From NCBI RefSeq assembly GCF_008831285.2, contig NC_045139.1:10884704-10948703 (forward strand): a DNA stretch of 64,000 nucleotides, given 5' to 3'. Origin of the DNA: Nymphaea colorata. Its lineage: Eukaryota; Streptophyta; Magnoliopsida; Nymphaeales; Nymphaeaceae. Made by a program: the position numbers and the translations under genes. The notes beneath the pieces are model-generated. The model searched no databases. It saw only the letters and a list, made by a program, of their open reading frames with translations, and had not been told where the DNA came from. This document shows, piece after piece, positions 36,923 through 54,274 of the stretch. The first letter of the stretch is position 1, and each line of letters begins with the position of its first letter.

Positions 36923-37321
36923 TAGGGATGTCAGCGGATCGGATATACCTTTAATCATATCTGTTTGCAGATATTCACAGATTTAGATTGAAATCCGAAT
37001 TTGAATACGAATAAAGAAAAGTCATATTTAAATCCGCATCCAAATTTTGATTTTATAATCTGAATCTGATTTTCATATCCGAATCCAAATTTTGAACAAG
37101 ATTTTGCCAATTTTCAAAATGTAATAGCATGACAATATTTGTCTAAAAATGAATCCGATCCAAATCCATATCTGTATCCAATTAGATATTTATGTATATC
37201 TAAATCCGATCGGATGCCATTTATTAAATCTGAATTCGATCTGATTTCTTAATCAGATATTAATTTCTTTTTCATATCCACTTTTTTTGTATCGGTTCGG
37301 TCAGGTATATAGGCATCCCTA
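36923..37321. mobile_element. hAT-like MITE, AATCCGAT-rich family (copy A, 399 bp)
   Basis: The left end TAGGGATGTCAGCGGATCGG and inverted right end TAGGGATGCCTATATACCTG form terminal inverted repeats. The body is full of AATCCGA, GGATATT and TGGATTC words on both strands, so it can fold on itself. Related sequence is found at 34.5, 45.3 and 58.8 kb. A clear 8-bp duplication was not found. Confidence 0.7.
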
Positions 37322-37614
37322 TGTGGTCTTACTAAGACAAAAAGCTTGAAGATAGTCTGTATTTGGATCAGACTTCCAGAACTCCCTGTACAGTTTTTGG
37401 AGGCCTAGAAAGACATCACATATGCAAACGATGCCAGCTATATTGAAGCAGATGAAAAATTTTGGATTGAAATTCCCCTAGGGTTCCAACCGGTCACCTC
37501 TTGGGGAGCCATGATTTTCAATCTCCCTTGCTCTATTTTCCTGCTTTGAAGCAAACACGAAAGAAAGAATTAGCTTGAAAGAAGAAAATCAAATGAAAGA
37601 AGTCATACGTTTGT

Positions 37615-37812
37615 TAGGTTGGGAATTCGCCCGGCCCGTCAACAAGTCAGGTGTGAGTTGGACCACAACCTCTGACCGCGGCCTAGGCCCGGCATGGTTA
37701 GAATAAAATAGAATTTTAATATAATTTAATATTAAAATATAATAATTATAAACAATATATATATGTATTTAAATAAAATAATCTTGCAAATAAATTATTG
37801 GACTGGGTACCT
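37615..37812. repeat. MITE fragment, GGGCC-rich family
   Basis: It begins TAGGTTGGGAATTCGCCCGG, carries CCTAGGCCCGG, then an AT-rich centre with TATATATATG, and ends near GGACTGGGTACC. The layout matches the MITE at 32563-32822, but the ends are damaged. Confidence 0.5.
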
Positions 37813-39480
37813 AGTTGTAATTGTGGAGTAAAAGTCATGGGTAGCCGTTTGTTTGAAGTAGATTTTTCACCTCTTCAAGTAAGCAAATCTTGGTTGCTTT
37901 ATCGATATAAATGCAAGAAAGGAATGAATTCTGAAATAGAAAAACCATAGATATGAGAAAAACCATACAACCTCGAAAATTTCTATAACTTCTCATTATA
38001 TATGACTAGATGGTTTTTCCTCATATGAGATAAAAACATGCTTAGATATGCCATAGATGGCACTTTAATTGCTTTGGAAATTTATTTATCTTCAGCATTT
38101 TTTAACATGGTTAATTAGGGAAGTTTAACTTTAAGACTAATTTATCCTAGAGCAAACAAAACAGCCAGATTTATAAGCACGGGCGGAGCCACTGCAAGGG
38201 CCCTAGCGTACCTCAAAAAAGAAAAAATTTAAAAATTTATACGTAAATTTTAAAAAATTTCATTTGTTTTATATAAAAATTTTGAAAAATGATATTTCTG
38301 TCCTCCTCATATAAAATTTCTATCTCCACCCCTCTGCATGTATCCAATCCATGCATGCAAAGAGTGTATGACATGCACTTTCGGGCTATATGGAACCAAT
38401 TCAATGGCGGAAAAGTTGTGTTTTTTCTTAATTTTTTATTTGGTTATGTTTCGTTTTTTCCATTTTTGTGTTGAATTTTTTAGTCAAACTATTTTTTCCA
38501 TTTTTTTTTAAAAAAAAATCGTATATCAATTTCAATCTTAGCATGGTAAATTCATCCCTTATTCATCCACTGCTATACAAATCAGAAGTTCACGTTCAAA
38601 AGAGGATACTTTGAGATCTCCAATATAATGTTTAAAAAAAAAAAATTATTGAAAACATATCATTCACTCAAATTAGAGTGATTTACTTTTATTGGAGATG
38701 CGATTTTGAAAAAGTGGACGAACAATTAAAAAGAGCAAACGCATTTTGGTCGGTTAAATTGTGGTTAAGGTCAAAAGCGTTTTGTTTCCTTTTTTTAAAA
38801 TCTCTGCAATTCAGGTTAACCACCAACTCGGGTTGCTTGTAAAATCTAAATAAGTAAAGGCCGTATATAGAAAGTACCAAAACATTGTTCTTCATCATTT
38901 AACAAATGAAAACTAGAAAAAAAAAAATTAGGGTTTTAATTTTCACGTTGCTCCTGCCACTTCCGTGTTTGCTCTTGTCTAAAAATGTTCATTACTATCT
39001 TTCGCTTCACAATTTCATATTTGCAGAATGATGCAAATGCTCTCAAAAATTAAAAATTAATGATCTTTAGAACAAATATTTTTGCCATTTAATAAGAAAC
39101 CCCTCTTTTCATGAAAAATTAGTGATAAATCATATTTTTAATTTTTTTTTATATCAAGAAAAGTTTGTTTTAAATTTTAAGGAGCTGTTTTGTAAGAGTA
39201 TGTTACTATTTCATGAATTGTATAATGATATAACAAATGTTTCATGAATTGACTTATTTTTTAAGTAGATTCATAAAAGAGTAACACTAAGCAACGATCA
39301 ATAATGTAACAAAATAAAAGATGAGACCCATTTCTTAATTTTTTTTTTTTCGTGCCATTTTCCACAGGCAAGAATATCACAAGAAAGTTACTTAGAAAAA
39401 TGTAAATATCAAGTCAAAAAATTGGTAAAATGATAGTGAATAAGGGTAATATCTTTTAAAAAATCTAAATAAATTCATAA
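37813..39480. other. AT-rich intergenic region
   Basis: No gene is supported. The segment near 38180-38335 begins GGGCGGAGCCACTG and ends CTCCACCCC with an AT-rich centre, suggesting another short repeat. The rest is very AT-rich and gives no signal. Confidence 0.4.
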
Positions 39481-39529
39481 AAAAGAAAAAAAAAAGGTGG
39501 GGCAGGCTGTGTGACGGACGACAGGGGAT

Positions 39530-39535
39530 CACGTG
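39530..39535 (+). promoter_or_regulatory. G-box (CACGTG) upstream of the phosphatase gene
   Basis: A perfect CACGTG lies about 490 bp before the start codon, where the AT-rich intergenic sequence gives way to the GC- and CT-rich leader. G-boxes bind bZIP and bHLH factors. Its use here is inference. Confidence 0.4.
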
Positions 39536-39814
39536 GGAAAAGAGGAAAAGGACAGACCGAGAGGGCCCTAGCCACCTTTTTCAGGCAAAAGAAAGAAGAG
39601 AGAGAAAATCGCGGAATCAAGAATCCAAGGATTCAAAATCCCATCGGATTCCGGGAATTCCGATTCCGAGTGGGTGAGGGTGGGGCGGGGAATTTTCTCA
39701 CATTCTAGGGGTTCAGATTTGGCGGCGTCTCCTGTTTCGGTCGCTCACGGCGCCTTTTCTCCCTCGCCTACCTCTTTTCCCCCTCCCCTTTTGAATCATG
39801 GCCGCGCTCCTCCT

Positions 39815-39842
39815 CCCACCACCACCACCACCACCACCACCA
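39815..39842 (+). repeat. CCA trinucleotide run in the phosphatase leader
   Basis: About eight CCA/CAC units lie in the presumed 5' UTR, about 180 bp before the start codon. Confidence 0.85.
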
Positions 39843-39929
39843 TCCTCTCCTCCCCGCCACTCAGTCTGTTGCGGGCCCATCAGAAACCCTAGAATTCTTC
39901 CCTTCCCTTGCCCCTTTCCCGTTCTCTAG

Positions 39930-43881
<3,952 letters not shown>

Positions 43882-44328
43882 GCAGATAGCGAGAGGTTTT
43901 CATTAATGCTCACAACATCCTTACTTTGCCTTTTTTGTTTTCCCTTTGCTCTGTATACGGGATATAAGATGCCAATCTGGTTGTAGATTGAATTTTTGAC
44001 CCTCAAAATGAAACTGTTTGGGCAGAATTACTATTCATTTTAGGCAGACGCTCAATTTTTTCCACTGTACGCTTGTAACTTCATTTCGAAAGAAGGCATA
44101 ATTTCTCTTCTTGCTTAATTCTGCTGATGCACTGATGCTGCACTTTCACAGGCAGCCATGTGCCTCCTGCAAGTCATTTTTTCTGAAACAAGAAGAAAAA
44201 ATCACCCTGAGAAAACAAAGAGTGAGAAGACCCTTTGTGTCTCGTTACATATACGTGCACATTTATGCGTGCGTTACTTGTGTGTGTTGATGGCAGCGTC
44301 ATCAGCAACTGTCCTGTATCCGCTGTAA

Positions 44329-45339
44329 CACGAAGCCACGCTGGTGATGGAGCGGTTTAGTCTTAGAGATGCAAGTGTTTTCTTCTAGGTTTTTAAAATA
44401 TTTTTGAATTAATTTTAAATATCAAAGAGAAAATAGCTCGATACGGCCCAATGCGGGCTGATGCATATATAATATCATATTTTGAGGATTTCAACAAGGT
44501 TCAGAAATTCAATATTTGCAACATTGGTAGATGGTGTTTGAATGTAATTTATATGTAAGCGGAAAATACAATGAACCCCTTTACTCTTATGCATGGTTGG
44601 CAGATGTGTTGTGATGCATCAACTAAATTGATATTCCTTTTAATAGTGAAAACAACGACCTATAAAAATATCATGAACTCTTGAGATATTTAATAACTTA
44701 TTTCCCAAAATTGTGGGAAAAAGTCTTAATTGTTTCCTACAAAGCGCACCAAGGAGGAAATCCGCAAGAAATTCAGTTTTTTCTGCATGGGAAGAAATAG
44801 TAAAATTCATCCTTTGGACCAACAGTTAACATATTCATCGGTCCTACCTTCTAAATACTGGTTATAGATTATAGGATTATTTATGTAACATTAATTATTC
44901 ATTTCATTTTGTTTGGACGGTTGGGAAACGAAAATCTTTCATGGTGATTCCTTCTAAATTAAACTTGCGGCGTGTTTGTATGGAGGGAAATGAGAGGACA
45001 TTAATGGATGAAAAGGAAACGAAATAAAATGAAATGAAAAAGAGAGATTAATAATAGGAAGAGAAATGAGAGAAATTGGAAGGAAAAAAACCTGTCTTTC
45101 CTTTATGTTCCAATCTTTCCAATTTTGAATGGATTAAAATTACGTGGAAGAATATATTTTTTCCCTTTTCTTCTCTTTGCATCCAAACATAGTTAGGCAG
45201 TTTCCTTTCCTTTCCATCCTCTTTAATAAACCATCCAAACAGAGTATCCTTGCTCTTACTTTCTTTCTCTCACTCTTCCTCCATCCAAACAAAACAGGTT
45301 GCTAATATCTGAGGTTAGATCTTAAGGTCTGTTCATGGT
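44329..45339. other. Intergenic, phosphatase 3' flank
   Basis: Mostly AT-rich. A short phrase CGATACGGCCCAATGCGGGC (44439) resembles GATACGGCCC-type plant repeats. No gene is supported. Confidence 0.4.
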
Positions 45340-45727
45340 GATTCATGCTAGATTCATGTTCAAATTCAAATAAAGAAAAGCCATCTGAATCCAAATCCGA
45401 AGTCCGATTTCACAATCAGAAATCTGATTTTTATATTTATCTCCGAATCTGAATTTGAACCTGATTTTTCCAATTTCCAAATTTTAATATCATTAGATAC
45501 TAAATATTTGTTTAAAAATGAATTCGATCCTAATCCGATCGGATATTTATATATATCCAAATTCGAACTGATCGGATGCCATTTATTAAATCCGAATCAA
45601 TCCGATGCTATTAAATCTAAATCCGATTCAATTTCTTAATCGGGTATTTATTTTTTTTTCTATATCCGATTTTTTTGGATTGGTTCGATCGGATATTCGA
45701 TTCAAATAAGATATATTGACATCCCTA
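45340..45727. mobile_element. MITE, AATCCGAT-rich family (copy B, left end lost)
   Basis: The right end TATTGACATCCCTA matches copies A, C and D. The phrase TGATCGGATGCCATTTATTAAATC also appears almost unchanged at 37.2 kb and in similar form at 59.2 kb. The left terminus is not recognisable. Confidence 0.65.
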
Positions 45728-47129
45728 GGTATAATAAACAACTATAAAAGAAAAATAGAAAAGGTTATTTAAAGCCAGCCTTTTGGGGTTAGTCTAAAAA
45801 AAAAAATAGTGTATGTTTGTGAATTTCCAAACAGGGGCTACATATTTATTGAAAACCATGCACCACAAGGCTCAAACCAGTGTGGGAAACCACAAGCTTT
45901 TATTGTTTGAGAACAGGTTCCGGAGTTGAAAAAGTTTTCCTTTTTATAGTTTACAAAAAATAAGGGCATTATTTCTATTTTATAGTTTACAAAAATATTG
46001 TTATTTGTAGCCCCCCCACACAAATATTTATTCTCTTTATTTTTTAAATTAAAAAAATAGCAATATTTTTTGTCCATTCGTAACTAGTTCACTTGAACTA
46101 ACTGACCTCCTAGCTGATTCCATTTATTCTCCGTGTCGACAACAAATCCAAATACAAGTTTTCGGTCTTTATTTTATTTATAATTTTTAAATACTTTTAA
46201 AAATATAATTTTTTAGCCGATGTACATGTCAGTTGGTTATATGGACCGATAACTTGCGAAGTTTGGATCCGACCCGTGTCCGAACCTGGGATTCCTTTGG
46301 CGTCTCAAACGGCCACTACCAATGGCAGACCAACGCTCATATTACCCAAAGAATCCGCTTCTTGGATCCCACAAGCCGGAAATGAACCAATATTTTAATT
46401 ACCGCTTTATCCCTGGAATGACATTCTTGAGACGGCTTTTCTCTCTCTAGCGTCTGCCCTCGCTTCACTGCTCCCTCTCCCCCCTTCCCCCACCACCCCT
46501 CTCTCTCTCTTTCTCATATATGTGACTGATCATTTTTTCCCCTTCCCGGTTGTCAATCCATATTAAATCGATTGACGATATTCTTTGGGTAATTCTTTTG
46601 GTGGTATACTCTTGCTTTCCCCTCTTGTTGGGATATTTTCTTTGACTAGGTAACTCGGTTTCTTCAGTTCTCCCTGCTTCTCTTGAAACAATCATCCGAT
46701 TTTCATTTATTATAGCTCGCTTCTTGGCCTTGTTTTTTTTGTTCTTGAGTGGCTTTAGAGGTGGGGTTTTGTGTGTCATTCGTTGCGGCTATAATGGAAA
46801 TTGCTCATTGGGCGTGTTTTATGTGTTAGTAATCCAACCATTCTGAAGTGTACAGTACAGGATATTGGTTTTTGGGTATTGCTTACTTTTGGGCGATCTT
46901 TTCGCTGCTAGAATTTGTGAGTTGTGATCTTAACACGGGGTAATGGTAGGAATTTTTTGGCGGGTTGTCGATACGATCGGTTTTCTTTCGTTTTTTCTTT
47001 CCCGAATCTTTGAAATAGATGTCAGTTCTCCAAACAAGTTGTTGAGAGGGTTTTTGGGGATTGAAGGCATGAAATGAGGAGTTAGGTAACTTACTTTCTG
47101 TGAGCTATTGGTGTTTTGGTTGAAGGAGA
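45728..47129 (+). other. Intergenic region and 5' leader of the ubiquitin protease gene
   Basis: The first part is AT-rich with no gene. A CT-rich stretch at 46440-46515 is typical of plant leaders and may mark the transcription start of the downstream gene. A leader intron is possible but I could not fix its borders. Confidence 0.4.
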
Positions 47130-50100
47130 ATGGCAAAAAAAGTTAAGAAGAAGGGTCGTCACGCATCAGGGCAGAAGGATAAGAGATCTCCATTGCCAGC
47201 AGCTCCAAATAGAGTAGATATTGCTAAGAAATTGGTGGTGGACAGAGAGAAGCTCGGATTTGCAGAGAAGAAGTCGTGCAAACACGTCAATAAGGGTATT
47301 GATTTGGAGAAGGTTTCGACTAGGATTAGGAAATTTGGGAGGATACATTGCCAAGATTGTCGCAGTGCAACCGAAAGAAGAGATAAGAAAGGAAGGAACA
47401 AACAGGCTAGAAGTAAAGGGAGTGTTCAAGAGAGTGGTGGCTCTGATTGCATTTATATTTGCTTGGCTTGTGGCCATCTGAGTTGTGGGCAGTCTGATCC
47501 CTCGAACAATACAAGCCATGCATATAGACATTGGCATTTCGCGCATCATCCAATCGCAGTTCAGTGGGACAATCCGGTTTCCTGCTGGTGTTTCGAGTGC
47601 AATGTGTTTGTTGTGGGAGATGGGAAGGAGACAGAGGAAGGTAATGATGAGTGTGGTAAAGGCAGTGGGATTGTGTCAGATGTACTGAGATTGATAAAGG
47701 AACATTCCATGAAGGATAGTCAGACTAATGTTGAACAAGTATTGGTAGACATGAATGCTAGAGACAATGATGAGCAACCCGAAATTCATGAAAATTCAGT
47801 CTCGGAGTGTAAGGAAGGTCGACTTGGAGATGGCTATGCGGTTAAAGGTTTGATTAATCTTGGGAACACATGTTTTTTCAATTCAGTAGTGCAGAACTTG
47901 CTTGCGTTAGACTCATTACGCGAGTATTTTATGAATGTCAACATGTCAAATATTGGATCACTCTCATCGGCCATGAAGAAGCTGTACCATGAAACATGCG
48001 TCAATGGGATTGACAAAGAACATAGGGAGTCGAGTTTTGGATCCCGCATTAGTGGTACCATAAATCCAAAAAGCCTTTTCAACTGTATTTGTTCCAAGGC
48101 GCCTCAGTTTAGGGGATATCAACAGCAGGATAGTCATGAGTTGCTCCGCTACTTGCTTGATGGGCTGAACAGTGAAGATCTGTTGATGAAAAAATCTGGT
48201 GGCAATGAAGCGGAAGGTGAAGATACAAAAAGGTCAGACTCTACTGAGACTTTTGTGGATAGGATTTTTGGAGGCCAACTTTCTAGCACTGTGAGTTGTC
48301 TGGAGTGTGGGCACTCGTCAGTTGTATATGAACCCTTTTTAGATCTTTCACTGCCTGTTCCAATGAAGCGGCACCCTCCTGAAAAGGCAACAGCAGTTCC
48401 TTCTACAAAGAAGCCATCAAGTAAAGTAGGAAACCTTAATAGAGGGAGGAGGACCCTAGAAAAGGGAATCACGGTTGCATCCCCCAGACTAAAAAATCTA
48501 TCACCAGATCCAACCAACAACCTTTTGCCACCCTGTGAGATATCTTCTTCAAAGTGTTATTCTAGTGTGCCTATTTTAGAAGAAACTGCGATTCAGGATG
48601 AAGAGTTTTCCTGGATGGACTATGTAGGGCCTACTATTGTCTCAGATGAGTCATCTTGTCTGGCGAATTTTGATGTTTCAGAAGATCATGCAGAGAACTA
48701 TGGTTGCTCAACCACTTCTGCAGCTACAGAAGATGGTTGTATGCCTGCTACCGAACTTGCTGGCCATAATTTTGAAAATGGTCGTCCAGTTTTTGAATAT
48801 GAACATCATTCTAGCCAATTGAACTCTACTAATGGGACAGAAATTCAAGTTGAGAACAACTTATCTTATCAATCTGAGCTTGAAAACGAAGGCACAAGTA
48901 GCTTACCTGAAGAATGCTCAACCAGCAGTTTTTGCCCTGGAAAGGAACATAAATTGCCAGATTACGAGCCCCCTAGTGAGAGCAGAATCATAGATGAGCT
49001 CCCTTTGTTGGTCCAAGATTCTCAAGTTCTGTTGCTTCCTTACAAAGAACTTGATTCTTCTCCAATTGATATTACAGAAGCGACAAATGATCCCCCTAAT
49101 TTTGGTTCTCAGGCTTATGATAATGTCCCACTGGAGCAGTTAAATGTAGAGACATCATCTATGGTTGCCTATGAAGAGAAGGATGTGGACTTTGACGGGC
49201 TTGGAGACTTATTTAATGAACCAGAGCCTGTTGAGTCTGGACTGGCTAGTGAGAGCCTTCGACCAACTGAAGAGATTGGGATGCAAGATCCATTGGAGAT
49301 GGAAACTATTTCATTGTCTGGAAACTGCGGTGAATCTAATCATGAAGAGGTTGATGACACAAACTGTCCAGTGTCTGTTGATACGTGCTTGATTGATTTC
49401 TTTAAACCCGAACTTCTTTCTGAAGAGCATGCATGGAACTGTGAGAATTGTGCAAAGATTGTCAACTGCCAAAGTCAGTTGGATGGCCAAGAACAATACA
49501 TTTTACTGGATAGTGGAGAAATACCATCAAAATCAGAGGAAAGTGGGGATGATTCTAGAACATGGAAACTGCATATTGTTACCGACCAAAGCATTGTTGC
49601 AGCATCAGAAAATGTGCCGCAGTGTCATGATGTGGTGGATCAAGACTCAGTTTCAAAGGCCCTTTTGTCAAATGCACATCAAAATACAGACCATGCTCAA
49701 TTGAACGACTCGCCTAATGATAATGTATGTGGTTCAGAGCAGCTTGTTGCGACTTATGTGAATGTTGGTCAGGCTTCAAAAACTAAGCATCGAGTGTCAG
49801 GCAAATTGGCTAAATCAAAGGGAAAAAAGGCAAACTTGACAGACTGCAAGACTGTGGTGATGAAGAGGGACGCGACAAAAAGATTTCTCATCAGCAAAGT
49901 TCCTCCTGTTCTAACAGTTCACTTGAAGAGGTTTAGTCAAGATGCACGTGGCCGCTTGAGCAAATTAAGTGGACATATAAATTTTCAGGTCGTTCTTGAT
50001 TTGAGCCCATACATGGATCCAAGGTATGTTGAATGAATTCATATTTTTCTATAGTGGCTTGTCTATACTGTCCCAAATTCTGTTCTTTCTATATCAAGTG

Positions 50101-52198
50101 AATTTCTTTCCTGGGTTTCATTCATTGTCCGAAGGCAAGTCATGGACTTTCACACTTGTATGTGTTTTTGTCATTTATGAGCTTTAATCAAGACAGATAC
50201 ACATCTTGTTTTGATTGCTGCAGCTTTAAATTTTCCGAATTGTGAGATTTCGAAGATTTTGTAGTATCAGACTACTGTGTCATCCACAGAAGACTTATGC
50301 ACAGAAAAACAAGAAAGAAGGAGAAGAGAAGTGCCAAAGGATGGGGACGCAGCAGCAGTAACTGTCTGCTGAACCCTAAGATTATATCATAAAATCAATC
50401 TTTTACACCATGGATTAATGAGTCCTATTAAAAACAAAAATATTAATCCATGCCATTAATGAGAAAACATAACGTTAAAAAGGAAACACCTAATATGACG
50501 TCTAAATCTGGATCCAGATCCAGACGTCATGACCCAAACCTTATACACATTTTAACAAGATTAGGACCTTGCAGTTTGTATTCATATCCAGCATACTGTA
50601 GAGACTGACTTAGAATTTGCTATTTCACAGTATGTATATGTCAGACTGTTAGTGTGTATTTTGTATGGACTATAGTCTGCAATGCAGCCATTTTATGATG
50701 CCTATATATTTTATGGCTCTAAAGATGTCACACGATAACCTTTTCCTAGTTGTATCATTTTGTGAAAAGCATGTCTATCTTCTGTTACAAATTTAGCAGT
50801 TGTTCCTCTTTCATAGCACATGCAAAAGACATGCATTTCTTCTGTGTTTCTTCTTGCAACTTTTACTTTTTGCTTGCAGTCCTGCTGTCACTCGTGTTCA
50901 TGTTCTCTTTGATAGGATCTAGATGGAATTGAGAATTTTCCCCTTGAGCTTCATGATCCGCTTCCTGGAAGTTCAAAATAGAGAAATTTGAATTTATGCA
51001 AAGGCACAGTAGGATGCACAGTTCAATCAGCATGCTTTATGTCTGGTTTGGACCTGTAACAAGATCATGCTCACACACACACATGGACATGCGCACACAT
51101 ACACATGCTAAGGAGTGCACATTTATGATTCATGGTGTTATCCTTATATGTTAGCTACACATGCTAGGGAACTGTTGGATTTTGTGACTAATCGTGAATT
51201 GCCCTGGGGTCTAGTCATAGTAATATACTATGCAAAATGGTAAAAGTTAATTTCGTGAATTGGTTCATGGTGTAGTTCTTATATGTGTAGGTATGCATGC
51301 TAGGGAACTGTTGTGTTTTGTGACTAATCATGAACCGCCCAGGTGTCCATTTTATAAAGCTTTCTGTTCTCTCATGAGAATAATTGAATACAATTTTTAT
51401 CCACGGTATCTTCTGGTAGGGGCTTTGCATATTACTATATAGTATTTGAGAAATGTTGATAATTTATTGTCACAAATTGCTGAGTGACCTTTCCCACATG
51501 GGCCCTTTGTAAATTATTCATTGTCTTGGACATCAAGTGTCTGTTGCTATTCTCGTATATCTTGTTTTTCTGCCCTTTAAAATGTGAAACCCTTTTCATG
51601 CTTTCTTGGTTGAGATATGTTGCCATCTGTGTATGTGTTCAGAAGCCTACTGAAGGTGGTTGGTAACTTGGTTGTGTAAAACCATCTTGCATCCGCAGTT
51701 AATATGTTAATGACTATCTTGGTTTCAATTTTATTATATCCTATGCTAGACTGGTGACATACTGTTTTTCTTATTCGACTTTTACTTAATATTTCCATCT
51801 TGATACATACAAACTGATTTCTTAGAATTTAGTGTCAGCATTTTGACAAAGATGCTGCTTTTAAACTTTTCAAGTATTTGGTGAATGTGGTAACTAATTT
51901 ATTTGCACTTCCACAGTGCCAATTATTCTGATAAGTGTGTTTTGTCCCTAGGTGTAAAGATAAAAGCTGCATCTACCATCTTGTGGGCGTCGTGGAGCAC
52001 TCTGGTACAATGAGGGGCGGGCATTATGTTGCTTATGTGAGAGGTCAGGAGAACAGGAGCTCCTTCGCAGTTGCCCAGGATAGTCACTCTGCTAGTGTTT
52101 GGCATTACATAAGTGATAATTATGTACGTCAAGTGTCTCTAAGAGAAGTTCTTCAGAGTGAAGCATACATTTTGTTTTATGAAAGACATGGAAAATAG
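47130..52198 (+). CDS. Ubiquitin carboxyl-terminal hydrolase, UBP1/UBP2 (USP16/USP45) type
   Basis: A Cys protease that removes ubiquitin from proteins; the human relatives USP16/45 act on histone H2A. Exons 47130-50023 and 51952-52198 join in phase (CCA AG | G TGT) to give 1046 residues. A ZnF-UBP domain (about 48-160) starts CKHVNKG and holds [28 protein letters not shown] and CWCFEC, so the metal ligands are present. The USP fold has a Cys box [19 protein letters not shown] (C248), QQQDSHELL, a His box [10 protein letters not shown] (H989) and WHYISDNYV (D1020), so the catalytic triad is complete. The zinc-ribbon pairs (C390/C393 and C771/C774) are split by a 375-residue acidic, low-complexity insert, as in UBP1/2. 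The N-terminus is Lys-rich ([11 protein letters not shown]). The 1.93-kb intron separates the Cys and His boxes. Confidence 0.95.
50495..50530. repeat. Near-perfect 36-bp palindrome in the ubiquitin protease intron
   Basis: The arms TGACGTCT and AGACGTCA flank an inner perfect palindrome ATCTGGATCCAGAT, with one AA/CC mismatch step on each side. It lies in an otherwise AT-rich intron. Confidence 0.9.
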
Positions 52199-53795
52199 CC
52201 ATTCAGTACCCATCGTCCGTGGAGCGTGGACCAATCCCCGTAAATAGCAATTCTTTAGGTCATGCTGCATGCTGATTGCTGAATTGAGTGATGCATTCAG
52301 TTTTCATGATGAAGATCCGTGATACCTTTTTGGCCCATAAAGGCAGCATGAGCAGCGGCAGCAGAGAAAAGAAATGCGAATACACACAGTAAATTTTGAG
52401 AAATGTAAAACTCAAATATGGGCCTTAATTTTTTTTGTAATGTTGAATAGCTCCCATTGCCATGTATCATGCATATCATGATAGGCCCAAATTTTTGCAA
52501 TACAAATGATCTGGTTATCTCATTTGCCTCCATAAGTTTTTTCCTCCCAGGGTACCTCGGGTGATGTTATCATCGCTGATGCATTCTATGAATCTTGATT
52601 TATTGTTTGCTTTATGTCCTTTTTGGTGCATGGATAGCTGAATAGTAAGATCTGTTGTGAGTCCAATCAGATATTCCTCAGGTTTCTTGACTTGAAAATT
52701 TCTCAGTATAATACAAGAGAAAGAAAATCATGGCAAGATTTAAAGGCTGGGCAGCACATTATTACTGCCATGAAACTTGGTAGACCGTGAACAGATGAAT
52801 CAAACTTACTTGATTACATAAGAAGCTTCACATTTTTTTGAAATTGTTGCTGATGTCACTTCTATGATCCATTCTTTACGGCTTTCTGTGTACTTAATTT
52901 GGTTGGTGTTTACTAGTCTGTCCTGTCAGCTAAGCCTCCAGCTGGATTGTGTCAGTGAAGGTTCCGAATATAAGATAATTAACGACATTTTAAGCTAACG
53001 CAAGTTCATGGCACAATTAATACCACACCATATTTTGTGTATCATGCTAGTCTCGCTGAGTACTCTCTCTCTACCCATGGAGAATGGTACGTGTGCTTAT
53101 GGAAAACATGGCACGAGGACATGAATTTTGTTATCAGCAGTGAACCTTTTTTGTGTATTTTATTGTAAAAAAAATGCTTTCATAATTCAAGAAGATTAAA
53201 AATGTTAAACAATGGCATTCACAACATGTCAGTGCAGCCAAAAAGGCGTTTCTCTATAGCTTTCAAGCCAAGTTGAAGGGCCTGAAGAACTTTTTCTTAA
53301 GCACACCTCCCTGCTTTTCCTTTTCATCGTTTCTTGAAACATTCAACAAGCATGTATTTTCAAAAACTTCGGGATTTTTTTCGGGTTGTCTAGGCAATTC
53401 CCTTCCCATTCCAAAAGTAGTCAAAATTAATGAATTTGCTGGAGAACAGTAGTTTACATCACAGTTTTACATTCAACCAACCACTTTTCTTTTTCCCTTT
53501 TTTCTCTTAATAAACTTTAATAAATCATTTGGGAAATTGGTGTCTGACTCAGGTGTTGATTGATGTAAATTAATTAGTGGCCCCCTTCAATTCAAAGGCT
53601 TTCAAGTCTGTTTACTTGGAACAAGGCATGTGCACGCTGCAGGTATTCTGCATTAAATTATCACAAGGTGTCCATTTTATGTGTGCAATTAAGTAGTTGG
53701 CCATGTTGTTGGGAAAGGGAGCAAGGGAGCAGCCATAATGCACCATCATATGCATCTATATCATTGTGCACCCCATTATCCATGGGGGCCATCTG
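52199..53795. other. Ubiquitin protease 3' flank and intergenic region
   Basis: The first few hundred bases are the likely 3' UTR. The rest is AT-rich with no supported gene or repeat. Confidence 0.4.
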
Positions 53796-54266
53796 TAGGG
53801 CTGCACACTAGTCGAGGAGAGCCCAAGTTTGACCAGCTCGACTCGGCTCAAAAAAACTCAAGATCGAGCTTGGTTCGAACTCAACTCGAGCTCCTTATGA
53901 CAAGTTCAAGCTTGACTCGACTACACAAAATCGAGTTTGAACTCGACCCATTTAACTCCTTTAACTCGTTTAGCGTTAACTCGTGTAAGCATTAACTCAT
54001 TCAACTCGGGTATGCATTAACTTGTTCAACTCGTGTAACTTGTGAAACCGGTTTTGGTAATATTATATAAAGTACTGGTTTGCGAGTGAAGTCGAGTCGA
54101 GTATAAACAAGTTGAGTTCCTTAAACTTGAGCTCCACTCATTTATCATTTCGAGTATCTTTGTAAGCTCAAACTCGACTCGTTTATAAACGAGTTGAGCA
54201 CGAGACGAGTTTTTTCGAGAGAGTTCAAGTCGAGCCCAAGTTGGCTCGGCTCTTTGTGCAGCCCTA
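53796..54266. mobile_element. hAT-like MITE, CGAGCTCGA family (471 bp) with target duplication
   Basis: Both ends read TAGGGCTGCACA when inverted. Flanks GCCATCTG (53788-53795) and GCTATCTG (54267-54274) match at 7 of 8 positions, as expected for hAT insertion. The body is packed with CTCGA, TCGAGTC and GTTAACTCG words. Copies exist at 3.3 and 61.2 kb; the one at 61.2 kb is in opposite orientation. No protein is encoded. Confidence 0.82.
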
Positions 54267-54274
54267 GCTATCTG

